A stretch of DNA of 64,000 nt from Vibrio sagamiensis NBRC 104589 (GTDB taxonomy: Bacteria; Pseudomonadota; Gammaproteobacteria; Enterobacterales; Vibrionaceae), in the NCBI RefSeq assembly GCF_007990935.1, contig NZ_BJXJ01000001.1, forward strand, positions 124,001-188,000. The letters run 5' to 3'. The notes beneath the pieces are model-generated. The model ran no database searches. It saw nothing but the letters and a program-made list of their open reading frames with translations, and was not told the origin of the DNA. The translations under genes were made by a program, and so were the position numbers. Shown in pieces: positions 28,399 to 38,500 of this stretch (its first letter is position 1; each line of letters begins with the position of its first letter).

Positions 28399-29457
28399 AT
28401 GAAAACAACTAAGTCATTAGGGATTACTTTTTTAGCGTTGAGCCTATCAGCGGGTGTAATTGCTAAGCCATTGGTTATTGCTCATCGCGGAGCGTCAGGA
28501 TATTTGCCTGAACATACTTTAGAAGCTAAAGCTCTCGCTTATGCAATGAAGCCTGATTATATTGAACAAGATGTAGTAATGACAAAAGACGACCAGTTGG
28601 TGGTACTACATGACCATTATTTGGATCGTGTTACTGATGTTGCAGAGCGCTTTCCAGAACGCTCTCGTGCTGATGGCCGTTATTACGCGATTGACTTTAC
28701 TCTAGCAGAAATTAAAACCTTACGAGTAACGGAAGGATTTAATATTGATGATAAAGGCAACAAAGTTGCCGGGTATCCAACACGTTTCCCAATGTGGAAA
28801 TCTGATTTTAAAGTCCCCACTTTTGCTGAAGAGCTGGAGCTTATTCAAGGTCTAAACAAAACACTGGGTTACGACATTGGTATCTATCCAGAAATTAAAG
28901 CACCTTGGTTCCATCGTAATGAAGGTAAAGATATTTCAAAAGCCGTTTTAAACGTTTTAAAGCAATATGGCTATGATTCACAAGACGATAAAGTGTATCT
29001 GCAATGTTTTGATGCAAATGAGCTACAACGCATTAATAATGAGCTTATGCCAGCCATGAAAATGGATCTGAAACTGGTTCAATTGATGGCTTACACGGAT
29101 TGGAATGAAACCATGGTATACAAGGATGGAGAAGCCATTCCTTATAGCTATGACTGGATGTTTGAAGCTGATGGTATGAAAAAAGTGGCGGCTTATGCGG
29201 AAGGTATTGGCCCATGGAAGCCAATGTTAGTCGACGATAAGTCAACGCAAGACAACATTATTATTAAACCATTAATGAGAGCGGCTAAAGAAGCAGGACT
29301 GCAAGTGCATCCATATACTTTCCGAGCGGAGCCTGAGCGCATTCCAAGCTATACTAAGAGCTTTGACGGTATGTTAGACATTTTCTATAACCAAGTAAAA
29401 GTCGACGGGGTATTTACGGACTTCCCTGATAAAGCGGTAAACTTTTTAAATAAGTAA
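28399..29457 (+). CDS. glpQ: Periplasmic glycerophosphodiester phosphodiesterase
   Basis: Hydrolyses glycerophosphodiesters such as glycerophosphocholine to glycerol 3-phosphate, the GlpT substrate, in the periplasm. The 352-residue precursor has a signal peptide of about 22 residues ending AGVIA before KPLVIAHRG. IAHRGASGYLPEHT carries the catalytic His and Arg, EQDVVMTKDDQLVVLHD the metal ligands, and the second His lies in this last segment. C-terminal FTDFPD is typical of the family. CAAGGAAAA precedes the ATG. Length agrees with E. coli (358 aa). Confidence 0.96.
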   Translation: MKTTKSLGITFLALSLSAGVIAKPLVIAHRGASGYLPEHTLEAKALAYAMKPDYIEQDVVMTKDDQLVVLHDHYLDRVTDVAERFPERSRADGRYYAIDFTLAEIKTLRVTEGFNIDDKGNKVAGYPTRFPMWKSDFKVPTFAEELELIQGLNKTLGYDIGIYPEIKAPWFHRNEGKDISKAVLNVLKQYGYDSQDDKVYLQCFDANELQRINNELMPAMKMDLKLVQLMAYTDWNETMVYKDGEAIPYSYDWMFEADGMKKVAAYAEGIGPWKPMLVDDKSTQDNIIIKPLMRAAKEAGLQVHPYTFRAEPERIPSYTKSFDGMLDIFYNQVKVDGVFTDFPDKAVNFLNK

Positions 29458-29486
29458 TTTCCGCTCTAGCTTAAGCTGCGATCAAT

Positions 29487-29521
29487 AAAAACCCCTTGGC
29501 ATAAATGCGAAGGGGTTTTTA
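29487..29521. terminator. Bidirectional intrinsic terminator between glpQ and dapD
   Basis: AAAACCCCTT (29488-29497) pairs with AAGGGGTTTT (29510-29519). T runs appear on both strands, so it can end glpQ rightward and dapD leftward, although dapD ends about 105 bases away. Confidence 0.85.
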
Positions 29522-29625
29522 GAATCTGGTTATTTAAAACTATTTATTTAAAAGCATTTATCAAAGACAACTTTTCTAAAACACATTCTTCAGCTTGATT
29601 TGTGTAGTTCAAAAGCCCTAATGAA

Positions 29626-30657
29626 CTAGTTGTTTTTGTGTAGTTCACTGTTTAACTCAACGGCACTCTTATTCGCTAAGCATTCAATTTGGCCTGTTAC
29701 AGAGTTACGACGGAACAGGAGATCTGATACGCCAGCTAAATCACGAGCTTTAACCACTTGAACTTCTTGGCCTTCAGAATCAAGCATGCGAACTTTTGAA
29801 CCAGCGGTTACGTAAAGGCCAGATTCAATCGTACAGCGATCGCCCATTGGAAAACCTAGGCCAGCATTGGCACCAAGCAGTGAGTTTTCACCGATAGAGA
29901 CCACTACTTTACCGCCACCAGAAAGCGTACCCATGATAGAAGCACCACCGCCAATATCTGAGCCGTTACCTACCAAGACACCGGCAGAAATGCGACCTTC
30001 AACCATGCTTACCCCAGTGGTACCTGCATTAAAGTTGATGAAACCTTCGTGCATAACCGTCGTACCTTCGCCCACGTGTGCGCCAAGACGTACACGCGAT
30101 GTATCTGCTATACGAACACCTGATGGAACCACGTAGTCAACCATTTTAGGGAATTTGTCCACACAATCGACACTAAGAATGCGACCTGCTAAACGAGCTT
30201 CTATTTGACGTTCAGCCAGCTCAGGGAGATCGATTGGACCTTCGTTAGTCCAAGCAATATTGTGTAGTAGGCCAAAAATGCCATCCAAGACAGTACCGTG
30301 AGGTTGTACTAGACGGTGAGAGATTAATTGAAGTTTCAGGAAGCCTTCTGCAACGCTTTGTGGTTGTTCGTCGTTGGCAAGCATAACAAGCACAAGAGGT
30401 TGAGAGGATTGAGCAGCTTTTGCTGCAAAATCAGCGTTTGCATTATCACCATGGGCTTCGAAAGCTGCGGCCAGTTCTGTGCATTGTGTCGCCGAGATCT
30501 CAATAGCTTGGTTACCTTGCTCGTAGCCGACTAGTGATGCCAATGCATTAACAAGTTCAGCACTTGGGTTTAGGATTGGATTTGGAAAAAATGCTTCGAT
30601 GATTTTTTCATCGCGATTTTTTGTTACCGTACCAAAGGCCAAAGAAAAGAAAGCCAT
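29626..30657 (-). CDS. dapD: Tetrahydrodipicolinate N-succinyltransferase, long form
   Basis: Transfers succinyl from succinyl-CoA to tetrahydrodipicolinate in the lysine/diaminopimelate pathway. At 343 residues it is the longer DapD type found in Vibrio, Pseudomonas and actinobacteria, not the 274-residue E. coli type. The C-terminal half shows left-handed beta-helix hexapeptides such as VRLGAHVGEGTTVMHEGFINFNAG split around GVLVGNGSDIGGGASI. I chose MAFFSLAFGTV at 30657 with GGAG seven bases upstream; the longer frame adds 15 basic residues. It is monocistronic. Confidence 0.95.
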   Translation of the reverse strand: MAFFSLAFGTVTKNRDEKIIEAFFPNPILNPSAELVNALASLVGYEQGNQAIEISATQCTELAAAFEAHGDNANADFAAKAAQSSQPLVLVMLANDEQPQSVAEGFLKLQLISHRLVQPHGTVLDGIFGLLHNIAWTNEGPIDLPELAERQIEARLAGRILSVDCVDKFPKMVDYVVPSGVRIADTSRVRLGAHVGEGTTVMHEGFINFNAGTTGVSMVEGRISAGVLVGNGSDIGGGASIMGTLSGGGKVVVSIGENSLLGANAGLGFPMGDRCTIESGLYVTAGSKVRMLDSEGQEVQVVKARDLAGVSDLLFRRNSVTGQIECLANKSAVELNSELHKNN

Positions 30658-30877
30658 AATTGATCTCCGTGTGTTAGGTCTATCTTGCCGGTTCAATAGC
30701 AAGAAAAAGCGAGTAGGGTTGTGCCTCGTCGGTTGAGGTCACATGCAAATCATCATAAAGAGAGAACGGGTTAGTTTAAAGAGCAGAGAGAGAGAAAGTC
30801 TTTCGATGAATACCCATTGTCTTTTAAACGATATATTTGTCTGATGAGAAATGTTCAGTAGAGGTTGGGCAAATAAA

Positions 30878-30906
30878 CAAAAACGCCGCAAATTGCAGCG
30901 TTTTAA
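30878..30906 (-). terminator. Intrinsic terminator of yebG
   Basis: Leftward hairpin with AAAACGC/GCGTTTT outer stem (30880-30886, 30898-30904) and GCA/TGC inner stem, then TTTTTGTTT on the minus strand. Confidence 0.85.
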
Positions 30907-30951
30907 TCATCGAGAATATTTTGATCTCAACGTCATCAAAGAGGAGTCAGC

Positions 30952-31257
30952 TTACGCAGCGTCTTCTTCATCACTTTTTTGGCTCTCTTCTGGAACCGCT
31001 TGAGGTTTGGCTTTTTTCTCAGCGGGTTTGCGCTTAGCTCCTAGCGCATAAAGCACTTCTTCTTTGTTTTGTGCTAGGAACATCGCCAAGTCTTCTTGCT
31101 TGCCTTCATCTTCTAGCAGTTCACTTTTACCAAGCAGTGAGAATAACTCGTCTGCCATGTCTAACATTTTATCGTAGGCATCGGCTTCCGCTTTAGAGGT
31201 AAAAGTCATTTTTTCTTCTCCATTGCGCTCTACCACGTACTTAACTATTACAGCCAT
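30952..31257 (-). CDS. yebG: YebG family SOS-induced protein
   Basis: Small acidic cytosolic protein of 101 residues, with MAVIVKYVVERNGEEKMTF at the start as in E. coli YebG (96 aa) and a charged Lys/Pro/Glu tail. The family is induced by DNA damage under LexA; its biochemical role is unknown. GAGG lies seven bases before the ATG, and a good LexA box covers the promoter, which strongly supports the call. Confidence 0.93.
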   Translation of the reverse strand: MAVIVKYVVERNGEEKMTFTSKAEADAYDKMLDMADELFSLLGKSELLEDEGKQEDLAMFLAQNKEEVLYALGAKRKPAEKKAKPQAVPEESQKSDEEDAA

Positions 31258-31280
31258 GGTTGGTCCTCTGATTTGATTAA

Positions 31281-31304
31281 ATTATACTGGGTGCTTATAC
31301 AGTT
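31281..31304 (-). promoter_or_regulatory. LexA box and -10 element of yebG
   Basis: TACTGGGTGCTTATACAGTT (31285-31304) has the CTG-N10-CAG core of the gammaproteobacterial SOS box. On the minus strand the -10 hexamer TATAAT (31286-31281) overlaps its edge, so bound LexA would block polymerase. Confidence 0.85.
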
Positions 31305-31420
31305 TTTAGCTTGAGAAGTCCAGTTGTGCTTCGCATTAAGATAGCAATTGCGGGAAATACCACCGAAACAGAGATGAGCTCTGTACTATTGAGACTTTGG
31401 CTGAACACGGCATGTTGAGG

Positions 31421-32305
31421 TTACTTGGGTACACAAAACTGAATAAATGTTCTTAGCAATAAACTTTGATATTTTTCTTTGTGAACGAGTAGCCAAAAAC
31501 GGCGTTTCATATCCAGAGGGATGTTCACCACGCTGACGCGTCCATCCTGCATCGCTGATTGAGCGGCAAGACGAGACAAGCATCCAAATCCAAGCCCTGC
31601 TGAGACTGAGTTAATCAGTGCTTCCGTGGTATTTAGCTGGAAAGCCTCTTGCCAATTTTCTAATCTGGGAGCTATGGTTTTGAGGAAAAATGCCCTAGAA
31701 CCAGAGCCTTCTTCGCGTAAAACCCATGGCTTGTTTTCTAGCGCAGCAACAGAGGATGACGCTTGTACAGATTGTGCTTGATTAGGCGCACATATCACAC
31801 ACATTTCATCTTCGCTAAATGGTGTTGATATGAGGTCTGGGTGCGTCGATTTTCCTTCAATAAAGCCAATATCGAGCTCGTAAGCGAGCAACTTATTGCA
31901 AATCTGGGCCGAGTTTGAAATCAAGAGACTTTGTGAACGGTGCTGAGTTTGATGTCGAAAATCACTTAAGAGGTAAGGTAAGACGTGATTACCCAGAGTA
32001 TCACTGGCACCAATACGGAGAAAACCTGCTAAGCTTTTGTCACTGTCAAATAAGCCTTCGAGCTCTTGGCTTCGACGAATAATTTCATCAGCAACAGGCA
32101 GCATTTTTTGACCTTCCTGATTGAGAATAAGACGATTATTGACTCGATCAAATAAAGGATGGCCGATGTGCTTTTCAAGTTCAGACAGAGCCATGCTGAC
32201 AGCCGCTTTAGATAAGAACAAAGATTGCGCTGCTTCAGTGAGTGTTTTGTTTTGTACAATTGAAATAAACACATGCAGTTGTTTGAGTGAGATACGAGGT
32301 GGCAT
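31421..32305 (-). CDS. LysR-family transcriptional regulator
   Basis: 294-residue regulator with an N-terminal winged helix (ISLKQLHVFISIVQNKTLTE, then AAQSLFLSKAAVSMALSELE) and a periplasmic-binding-like effector domain (FLRIGASDTLGNHVLPYLL, REEGSGSR). The REEGSGSR stretch resembles the sulfur-type LysR subgroup including YeiE and CysB relatives, so an anionic effector is plausible but unproven. I chose MPPRISLKQL at 32305. It is divergent from the TDT transporter gene by about 110 bases and probably regulates it, the usual LysR arrangement. Confidence 0.88.
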   Translation of the reverse strand: MPPRISLKQLHVFISIVQNKTLTEAAQSLFLSKAAVSMALSELEKHIGHPLFDRVNNRLILNQEGQKMLPVADEIIRRSQELEGLFDSDKSLAGFLRIGASDTLGNHVLPYLLSDFRHQTQHRSQSLLISNSAQICNKLLAYELDIGFIEGKSTHPDLISTPFSEDEMCVICAPNQAQSVQASSSVAALENKPWVLREEGSGSRAFFLKTIAPRLENWQEAFQLNTTEALINSVSAGLGFGCLSRLAAQSAMQDGRVSVVNIPLDMKRRFWLLVHKEKYQSLLLRTFIQFCVPK

Positions 32306-32414
32306 TGGTTTTGTTAAGAATAATTGAACGCTTGTCTTAAATAATTGGATATATCGAAACAAAGTGCAAGGGTAAAATAGTTTTTTCTACAGAATATTAA
32401 GCTTTGAGGTAGTG

Positions 32415-33383
32415 ATGATTCGAACAACAAAAGCAAAAATCATGGGTGCCCCTACACCGATGGCGGGACTTGCACTTGGGATTGCCAGTTTAGGTTGGAG
32501 CTGGGAAAACGTGACTGACCTGCAAGGGTTTGGCCAGTGGATATGTGCCGGTATCGCTTTTGTTCTGCTGTCAGTTTTAGCGATTAAATTTCTTTTGCAT
32601 CGACATTTATTGAAACAAGACTTAGCACACCCTGTTGTTGGTAGTGTGGTTCCTACTTTTGCAATGGCAAGTATGGTTATCTCCAATTCGTTAGGTCACT
32701 TTTTACCGCTAGCTGGTGATATTGTTTGGCTGAGTGCGGTCGTATTGCACATTGTCTTTCTGCTTTGCTTTTTATGGCACCGCGCCCGCGATTTTGAACT
32801 GCATCATATGGTACCCAGTTGGTTTGTTCCTCCTGTCGGTATTATTGTTGCAGACGTTTCCTTTTCAGGTAATCCTATTCTCGCTCCAATTGCTTATGGG
32901 ACGTTAGTGTTTGGCATGGTTTCATACGCAATCATGCTGCCTATGATGATCTACCGATTTATGTTTACTCATGAAATTCCGGATGCAGCTAAGCCTACTA
33001 TGGCTATTCTAGCAGCTCCAGCCAGCCTCTCTCTCGCGGGCTACTTGACGGTAACCACTACGCCATCACCTGTGATTGTGGCATTGCTGTTTGGGATTGC
33101 CGTCTTGATGACAGCGATCATTTATTTGGCGTTTTTTAAGCTGCTCAGATTACCCTTCAGTCCCGGTTATGCGGCGTTTACCTTCCCAATGGTCATAGGT
33201 GCAACCGCTCTATTTAAAATGGCGCATTGGATGGAAACGAGAGGCTTAGCTGAACATTACGTGCAACAAGTTCACTGGCTGGCTATTTTAGAATTAATGG
33301 TAGCAAGTATGGTTGTCGTATACGTAAGCATACAATATATCCGTTACTTACTGATTCACCCTTACCGGGCACAACATAGTTAG
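32415..33383 (+). CDS. TDT-family (TehA-like) membrane transporter
   Basis: Inner-membrane protein of 322 residues with ten predicted helices, belonging to the tellurite-resistance/dicarboxylate transporter family. Motifs include PTPMAGLALGIASLG at the start, the central VVPTFAMASMVISN and the late FPMVIGATALFK. Family members move small anions or sulfite, or give tellurite resistance. GAGGT lies four bases before the ATG at 32415. Its LysR neighbour suggests induction by the anion it carries. Exact substrate not deducible. Confidence 0.8.
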   Translation: MIRTTKAKIMGAPTPMAGLALGIASLGWSWENVTDLQGFGQWICAGIAFVLLSVLAIKFLLHRHLLKQDLAHPVVGSVVPTFAMASMVISNSLGHFLPLAGDIVWLSAVVLHIVFLLCFLWHRARDFELHHMVPSWFVPPVGIIVADVSFSGNPILAPIAYGTLVFGMVSYAIMLPMMIYRFMFTHEIPDAAKPTMAILAAPASLSLAGYLTVTTTPSPVIVALLFGIAVLMTAIIYLAFFKLLRLPFSPGYAAFTFPMVIGATALFKMAHWMETRGLAEHYVQQVHWLAILELMVASMVVVYVSIQYIRYLLIHPYRAQHS

Positions 33384-33392
33384 TCAAAGCGA

Positions 33393-33426
33393 AAATAAAA
33401 ATGCCACCTAACATTGAGGTGGCATC
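33393..33426 (-). terminator. Intrinsic terminator of the DUF3413/sulfatase-fold gene
   Basis: ATGCCACCT (33401-33409) pairs with AGGTGGCAT (33417-33425); on the minus strand it is followed by TTTTTATTTTC. The convergent TDT gene has no T run after the same hairpin. Confidence 0.85.
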
Positions 33427-33451
33427 AAAGTATCATTAAACGAAGCTAAGA

Positions 33452-35296
33452 CTATTTTTGCTGATAAAAACGTGACATCTCATCAAGTGAACCTTGGATA
33501 ACATAAACAGGGACCTTGTGATTTTTGTCTTTATGTAGCTGATTATCCAATTGTTCAGAATGACCGCCAGGGTTAACAACAAGCATGGTATCTTTGCCGA
33601 CGAGGGCGTAGTTGTAGTAACTGCCTGCGATAAACCAGTCTCGCGGTTTGAAGTTATCAAATAAGTTGCTTCCAACACTGTAGGACTCAGTCTCACCCTC
33701 TACATCAAACAGCATATTCATCAAGGTCGGTACAACATCAAAATGGGTCGTGCGGTAATCGATCTTTTGTGGCTGTCTGTCGGGAACGTACATGTAAAAA
33801 GGAACATGAATTTGGGTATCACTATAATTGCCAGTGTGGCCCCAATAGTTCATCTTATGATCGTTAAACTCTTCTCCGTGATCTGAAGAAATAACGACGA
33901 TCGTGTTTTCTAAGTCGATATTGTTAAGTACTTTGCTTACAAGGCTGTCGATAAAATACAGGGAATTCTTATAACGATTGTGGTAGAGCGAAGCATCAAA
34001 ATCGTTATTTAGCAGAATATGATCAACACGTTCCCAGTATGGTTTGAACTTAGCAAACTCAGGTTCTGGGAAAACCGCACCGTGGGCAGCATCGTAGAAT
34101 AGAAAACCAAAGTAGGGCCTATCATCTTTTTGTTGCTGAAATTGGATAAAGTCTTCTGTGATCTCTTTATCGCGTTCAACTGCTGATTTACCCGTTTTTT
34201 TCAGCTCGAGGTCTTGCACTTGCTTGAAAACAGTACGAGACAAAGGAGGGCTGGTTAGTGGGGCGGAACCAAAAATACCCATTCGGTAACCTTGCGCTTG
34301 CAGAGTGTCCATAAAGATAGGTGAAGTCTGACTGGCGTAAAAGCTATCCCAGTAAGTGGCAGGTAAGCTGTAAAACAAACTAAAAATACCAGCTTGAGTG
34401 GAATTACCACCACTCATATGCTGAGAGAATTGTGTTGTTCTTTCAGCAAATTTACTGACGTTTGGCATGATATCAGCCGTTGCATCCGTGTGTCGCCATG
34501 CATCAATCAGAATGAATAATACATTAGGCTGCTTAGCTTTAGCTTTGACTTCAACTGGTGATAACGGGTAATTAAGTGTACTGCTTTTGACATTTTTTAA
34601 TTCAACTCGATTTTGTGATGCGATGTCTTGGTCAACGAGGTTATGTCGGTAAATAAAATTACGGGCTGTCAATGGGTAGTACAGAGGCCAATTGTTAGAG
34701 AATTGACTGACTTCATCATCATAAAGAGCATTGGTGTAAGCGTGAATGGCTTGTGTGCTTAGAAGAACGCCGAACCAAACTGCGACAATAGCGTATTTAA
34801 TTCGGTTGCGTGCTAGCTTGTTACTGATCCAAACGGTTAGCATGAGGCCGGCAAAAAGCAAAAGAATATTGGCGAAGAAAAGCAACCAAGTCATCCAAGA
34901 AATTTCAAATACATCGCTACCACCTTCAAAAAACATCCGGATCAGTAGACCGTTGATATGCAGCTTATATTGCTCGAAGACAAGAATATCGACTTTGAGC
35001 ATGATTAGCAGTGAAAGAGCGATGACGATAACGAGCGTTTTAAACATTCTGCTGGGAAGAAAGGCAAATAATGCACTGATTAACAGACAGGACAGGACAA
35101 TCAAGCCTAACCAGCCATATTGTGTGGCCAGCAGATAATAGATTTGAAGGAATGATAGAGTTTCATTCGCGCCGTTTGAAAGCAAAAAAGGGTAAAAGAC
35201 AATAGAAATATAAATAGCAAAGCAAGCAAAGAATGCAGTTAACCAAGCACAGTTGGTTGTGATTTTTCGAAACATATCTTGAGCGGTACCAATCAT
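33452..35296 (-). CDS. DUF3413 sulfatase-fold inner-membrane protein (YejM/PbgA-like)
   Basis: 614-residue protein with five N-terminal helices (about residues 15-190, the DUF3413 part) and a periplasmic sulfatase-fold domain from about 260. Visible elements are FILIDAWRHTDAT, the GGNSTQAGIFSLFYSLPATYW stretch in two parts (Thr where sulfatases have the nucleophile) and SSDHGEEF. E. coli YejM (586 aa) has this layout and controls LpxC turnover and lipopolysaccharide supply. yejL is not adjacent here, so this may be a paralogue, not the true YejM. The start is uncertain: ATG at 35296 or seven codons later, neither with a strong ribosome-binding site. Confidence 0.85.
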   Translation of the reverse strand: MIGTAQDMFRKITTNCAWLTAFFACFAIYISIVFYPFLLSNGANETLSFLQIYYLLATQYGWLGLIVLSCLLISALFAFLPSRMFKTLVIVIALSLLIMLKVDILVFEQYKLHINGLLIRMFFEGGSDVFEISWMTWLLFFANILLLFAGLMLTVWISNKLARNRIKYAIVAVWFGVLLSTQAIHAYTNALYDDEVSQFSNNWPLYYPLTARNFIYRHNLVDQDIASQNRVELKNVKSSTLNYPLSPVEVKAKAKQPNVLFILIDAWRHTDATADIMPNVSKFAERTTQFSQHMSGGNSTQAGIFSLFYSLPATYWDSFYASQTSPIFMDTLQAQGYRMGIFGSAPLTSPPLSRTVFKQVQDLELKKTGKSAVERDKEITEDFIQFQQQKDDRPYFGFLFYDAAHGAVFPEPEFAKFKPYWERVDHILLNNDFDASLYHNRYKNSLYFIDSLVSKVLNNIDLENTIVVISSDHGEEFNDHKMNYWGHTGNYSDTQIHVPFYMYVPDRQPQKIDYRTTHFDVVPTLMNMLFDVEGETESYSVGSNLFDNFKPRDWFIAGSYYNYALVGKDTMLVVNPGGHSEQLDNQLHKDKNHKVPVYVIQGSLDEMSRFYQQK

Positions 35297-35377
35297 TATT
35301 TTTATGTGTACAAAAGTGTTGTATTAAGTGACTTGTCCTTCTTATGCAAATAACAAAAACAAGTATTAATTGGTTAA

Positions 35378-35401
35378 TTAATGTGAATTGTATCACATTA
35401 A
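35378..35401. promoter_or_regulatory. Perfect CRP-binding site between the DUF3413 gene and recC
   Basis: TTAATGTGA (35378-35386), six bases ATTGTA, then TCACATTAA (35393-35401): a 9-bp perfect palindrome containing the ideal TGTGA-N6-TCACA core. It lies 94 bases upstream of the DUF3413 gene and about 190 upstream of recC, so the leftward gene is the likelier target. Confidence 0.85.
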
Positions 35402-35577
35402 TCTATTTTTAGTAGAGTTGCATTTGGTGAGGTTATTTTTTTTGTCAATTTTGAAATTGTCGGTATATGCAATAATGTTGTTTTTTTATATGAACTTTTG
35501 TTCGGTAACGTTATAAGAACAAGGGCTGATTGTGCTAAGCTTGCGGACAGTTTCTGTCAGTTTTTCGGTACTTCCAT

Positions 35578-38500
35578 TTGTTCACTGTTTATCACTCCAA
35601 TCAAGTTGATGTTCTAAAGTCATTGCTCGTTGAACTGATTCGTATTGCTCCATTAGATCATCCGTTTGAAAAAGAGCAAATACTGGTTCAAAGCCCTGGT
35701 ATGTCGCAGTGGCTGAAAATGGCGCTGGCAAAAGAGCTGGGTGTGGCGGCAAATATTGATTTTCCATTACCAGCGACGTTTATTTGGGACATGTTCACTC
35801 AGATTCTGAGCGATGTGCCCAAACGTAGTGCGTTTAACAAAGAGTCCATGACGTGGAAGCTGATGCGCTTGTTGCCGACTTTATTGGCCGATCCGCTTTT
35901 TGCTCCTCTAGCACAGTACCTAGAGGGAGATGATGATTGCAGTAAACTGTATCAATTGTCTGAGAAAATCGCTGATATTTTTGATGGTTACTTGGTTTAT
36001 CGTCCTGAATGGATAGCAACTTGGGAGGCCGGAGAAAATCTTATCGATTTAGAAGAATCCCATCCTTGGCAACCTGTTTTATGGCGAGCTTTGTATGATT
36101 ACACCGTTTCATTAGGACAGTCACCGTACCATCGAGCCAACTTATATGAGCATTTCATTCAAGTTCTAGATGGTTTTCATGGCAAAATTGAGCGTTTACC
36201 CAAGCGGTTATTTGTGTTTGGTATTGCTTCTCTTCCCCCACGTTATATGGATGCATTGAGAGCAATAGGGCAGCATATCGATGTTCACCTGATGTTTACC
36301 AATCCTTGTCGGTATTATTGGGGAGAAGTGCGTGATAGGAAATTCCTAGCTCGCTTGGCTGCTAAGTACCGCCAGCATTTGGTTTGGAAACAAGATCACT
36401 CTGAAGTGGAGGGCGAGACTGAACAGCTTAAAGGGTCGATTGAAGACAATCTTATCGATGAACTCCACACAGATGCCGTGGGAAATAGCTTACTGGCTTC
36501 TATGGGCAAATTAGGGCGAGATAATTTGTATTTATTATCTCAATCGGAATCGCATGAAATTGAAGCGTTTGTTGATGTTGATCGAGACAGCTTACTTCAT
36601 CACCTCCAAGCCGATATTCTCAATTTAGAAGAACACCAAGATGATAGTTCGATTGATCATAGCCAGCATAAACAGGTTATTACGCTTGATGATGAATCAT
36701 TAAGCTTGCATGCCTGCCATAGCCCAATGCGCGAAGTTGAAGTGTTGCATGATCAATTACTCGCTATGTTTGATGCAGATAGCACATTGAAACCACGAGA
36801 TATTATTGTCATGGTGGCTGATATCAACGCATACAGTCCTGCGATTCAAGCCGTTTTTGGTAATGCCCCTGGTGAACGTTTTATTCCGTATTCGATTTCT
36901 GACAGAACTGCCGATCAAGAAAGTCCAATTTTAGCCGCTTTTATGCAATTAGTGAATTTACCTAATACGCGGTGCTTAGCGTCTGAATTATTAGAACTTC
37001 TCGAATCTCCGGCGATTTTGAAGCGATTTGAACTAAGTGAAGAGGATTTTCTGCAAGCGAAACGCTGGGTGGAAGAATCGGGTATTCGCTGGGGGCTAGA
37101 TAGCCACACCAGTTGTGAATTTGAATTACCGGAAACTCGGCAAAATACCTGGCAATTTGGCATTCAGCGTATGCTTCTTGGTTATGCTATGCCAGAGTCT
37201 GTGGGCTTGTTTAGCGGACAACAAGGCCGTTTATCTCCATTTAATGAAGTGCAAGGTATGGGAGCAGAGCTTGCAGGGAAATTGGCTTACTTTATCCAAA
37301 AAATAAGTGATTATCGTCGAAAGCTCGCAAAGGTTCAGGCTATTGATGCTTGGAGAGAAACGCTGATTACCATGCTGGATGATTTTTTCTTAGTTGATCT
37401 TGAAGGAGAAATGGCGCTCAAGTCCATTCGAGACACATTAAGTCAGCTAAAAGAGCAATTAACGGATGCGAAATTCGACGACAATTTATCCCCATCAGTT
37501 CTAAGGCAATATCTACATAACAAGCTCTCCAGTACCCGTGTGAGTCAACGCTTTTTAGCTGGGCAAGTAAACTTTTGTACCCTTATGCCTATGCGGTCAA
37601 TTCCGTTTCGAGTGGTGTGCTTGTTGGGTATGAATGACGGTATTTATCCACGTTCTATGCCACCTGAAGGTTTCGATTTGATGACTGGTCGAGCCAAACC
37701 TGGTGATCGATCTCGTCGAGATGACGACCGTTATTTGTTTTTAGAAGCGATGTTATCCGCTCAGCAGACACTGTATATCAGCTTTGTTGGACGCTCTATT
37801 CAAGATAACACTGAACGAGTGCCTTCCGTTTTAGTCTCTGAGTTGATGGAATATTGCCATCAAAACTACTGCTTAGAGGGAGATGAAGCGTTATCAGTTG
37901 ATGCCTCAGGTGAGCGGTTACTGAAATCATTATTCAAAGAGCATACCATGGTGCCTTTTAGTCCGGCAGCATTTCAAGGTGAGCAACGCAGTTATGCCAA
38001 AGAATGGCTGCCTGTAGCCTTGATGCAAAGTGGTCAAACTGAGCAACTGACTCCACCAGTATTTCATCGTGCTTTGGACAATTATTTGCTGGGTTTGACC
38101 TTCCCATTTGAGCTCGACTTAGTCGAATTACAACGATTCTGGCGTTTACCTGTACAGTACTTCTTTAATCGTCGGTTAAAAGTCATTTTTGAGCCGCCAC
38201 TTCCTGTAATGGCTGATGATGAGCCTTTTGCTTTAGGCGGGCTGGCCAGTTATCAAATGCGAGATGAACTGCTGGAGACGCTTTTAACCACGGAACTGAC
38301 TCAACCGGAATTGAAAAGCGAGGTCCTTGAAGCCTTTATGCAACAGCAACGAGCTCAAGGAAAATTGCCCATTGGGGCTTTTGGTGACATCGAATTTGAA
38401 ACGAATCGAGTTCAGACCGAAGAGTTGGTTGAGAAACTGGCATATTTGTCCGGCGCTCCTCAAGATGATTTAGAAATTGATCTGACGTTCGAGGGATTGT

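Noticed and set aside
30328..30534. Rightward frame opposite dapD
   Set aside because: Shadow frame of a well-conserved gene; no ribosome-binding site or recognisable domain. The same applies to the many other opposite-strand frames over deo, glp, rec and nqr genes.
31360..31385. Second LexA-like word (CTCTGTACTATTGAG) near the LysR gene end
   Set aside because: No CTG-N10-CAG arrangement.
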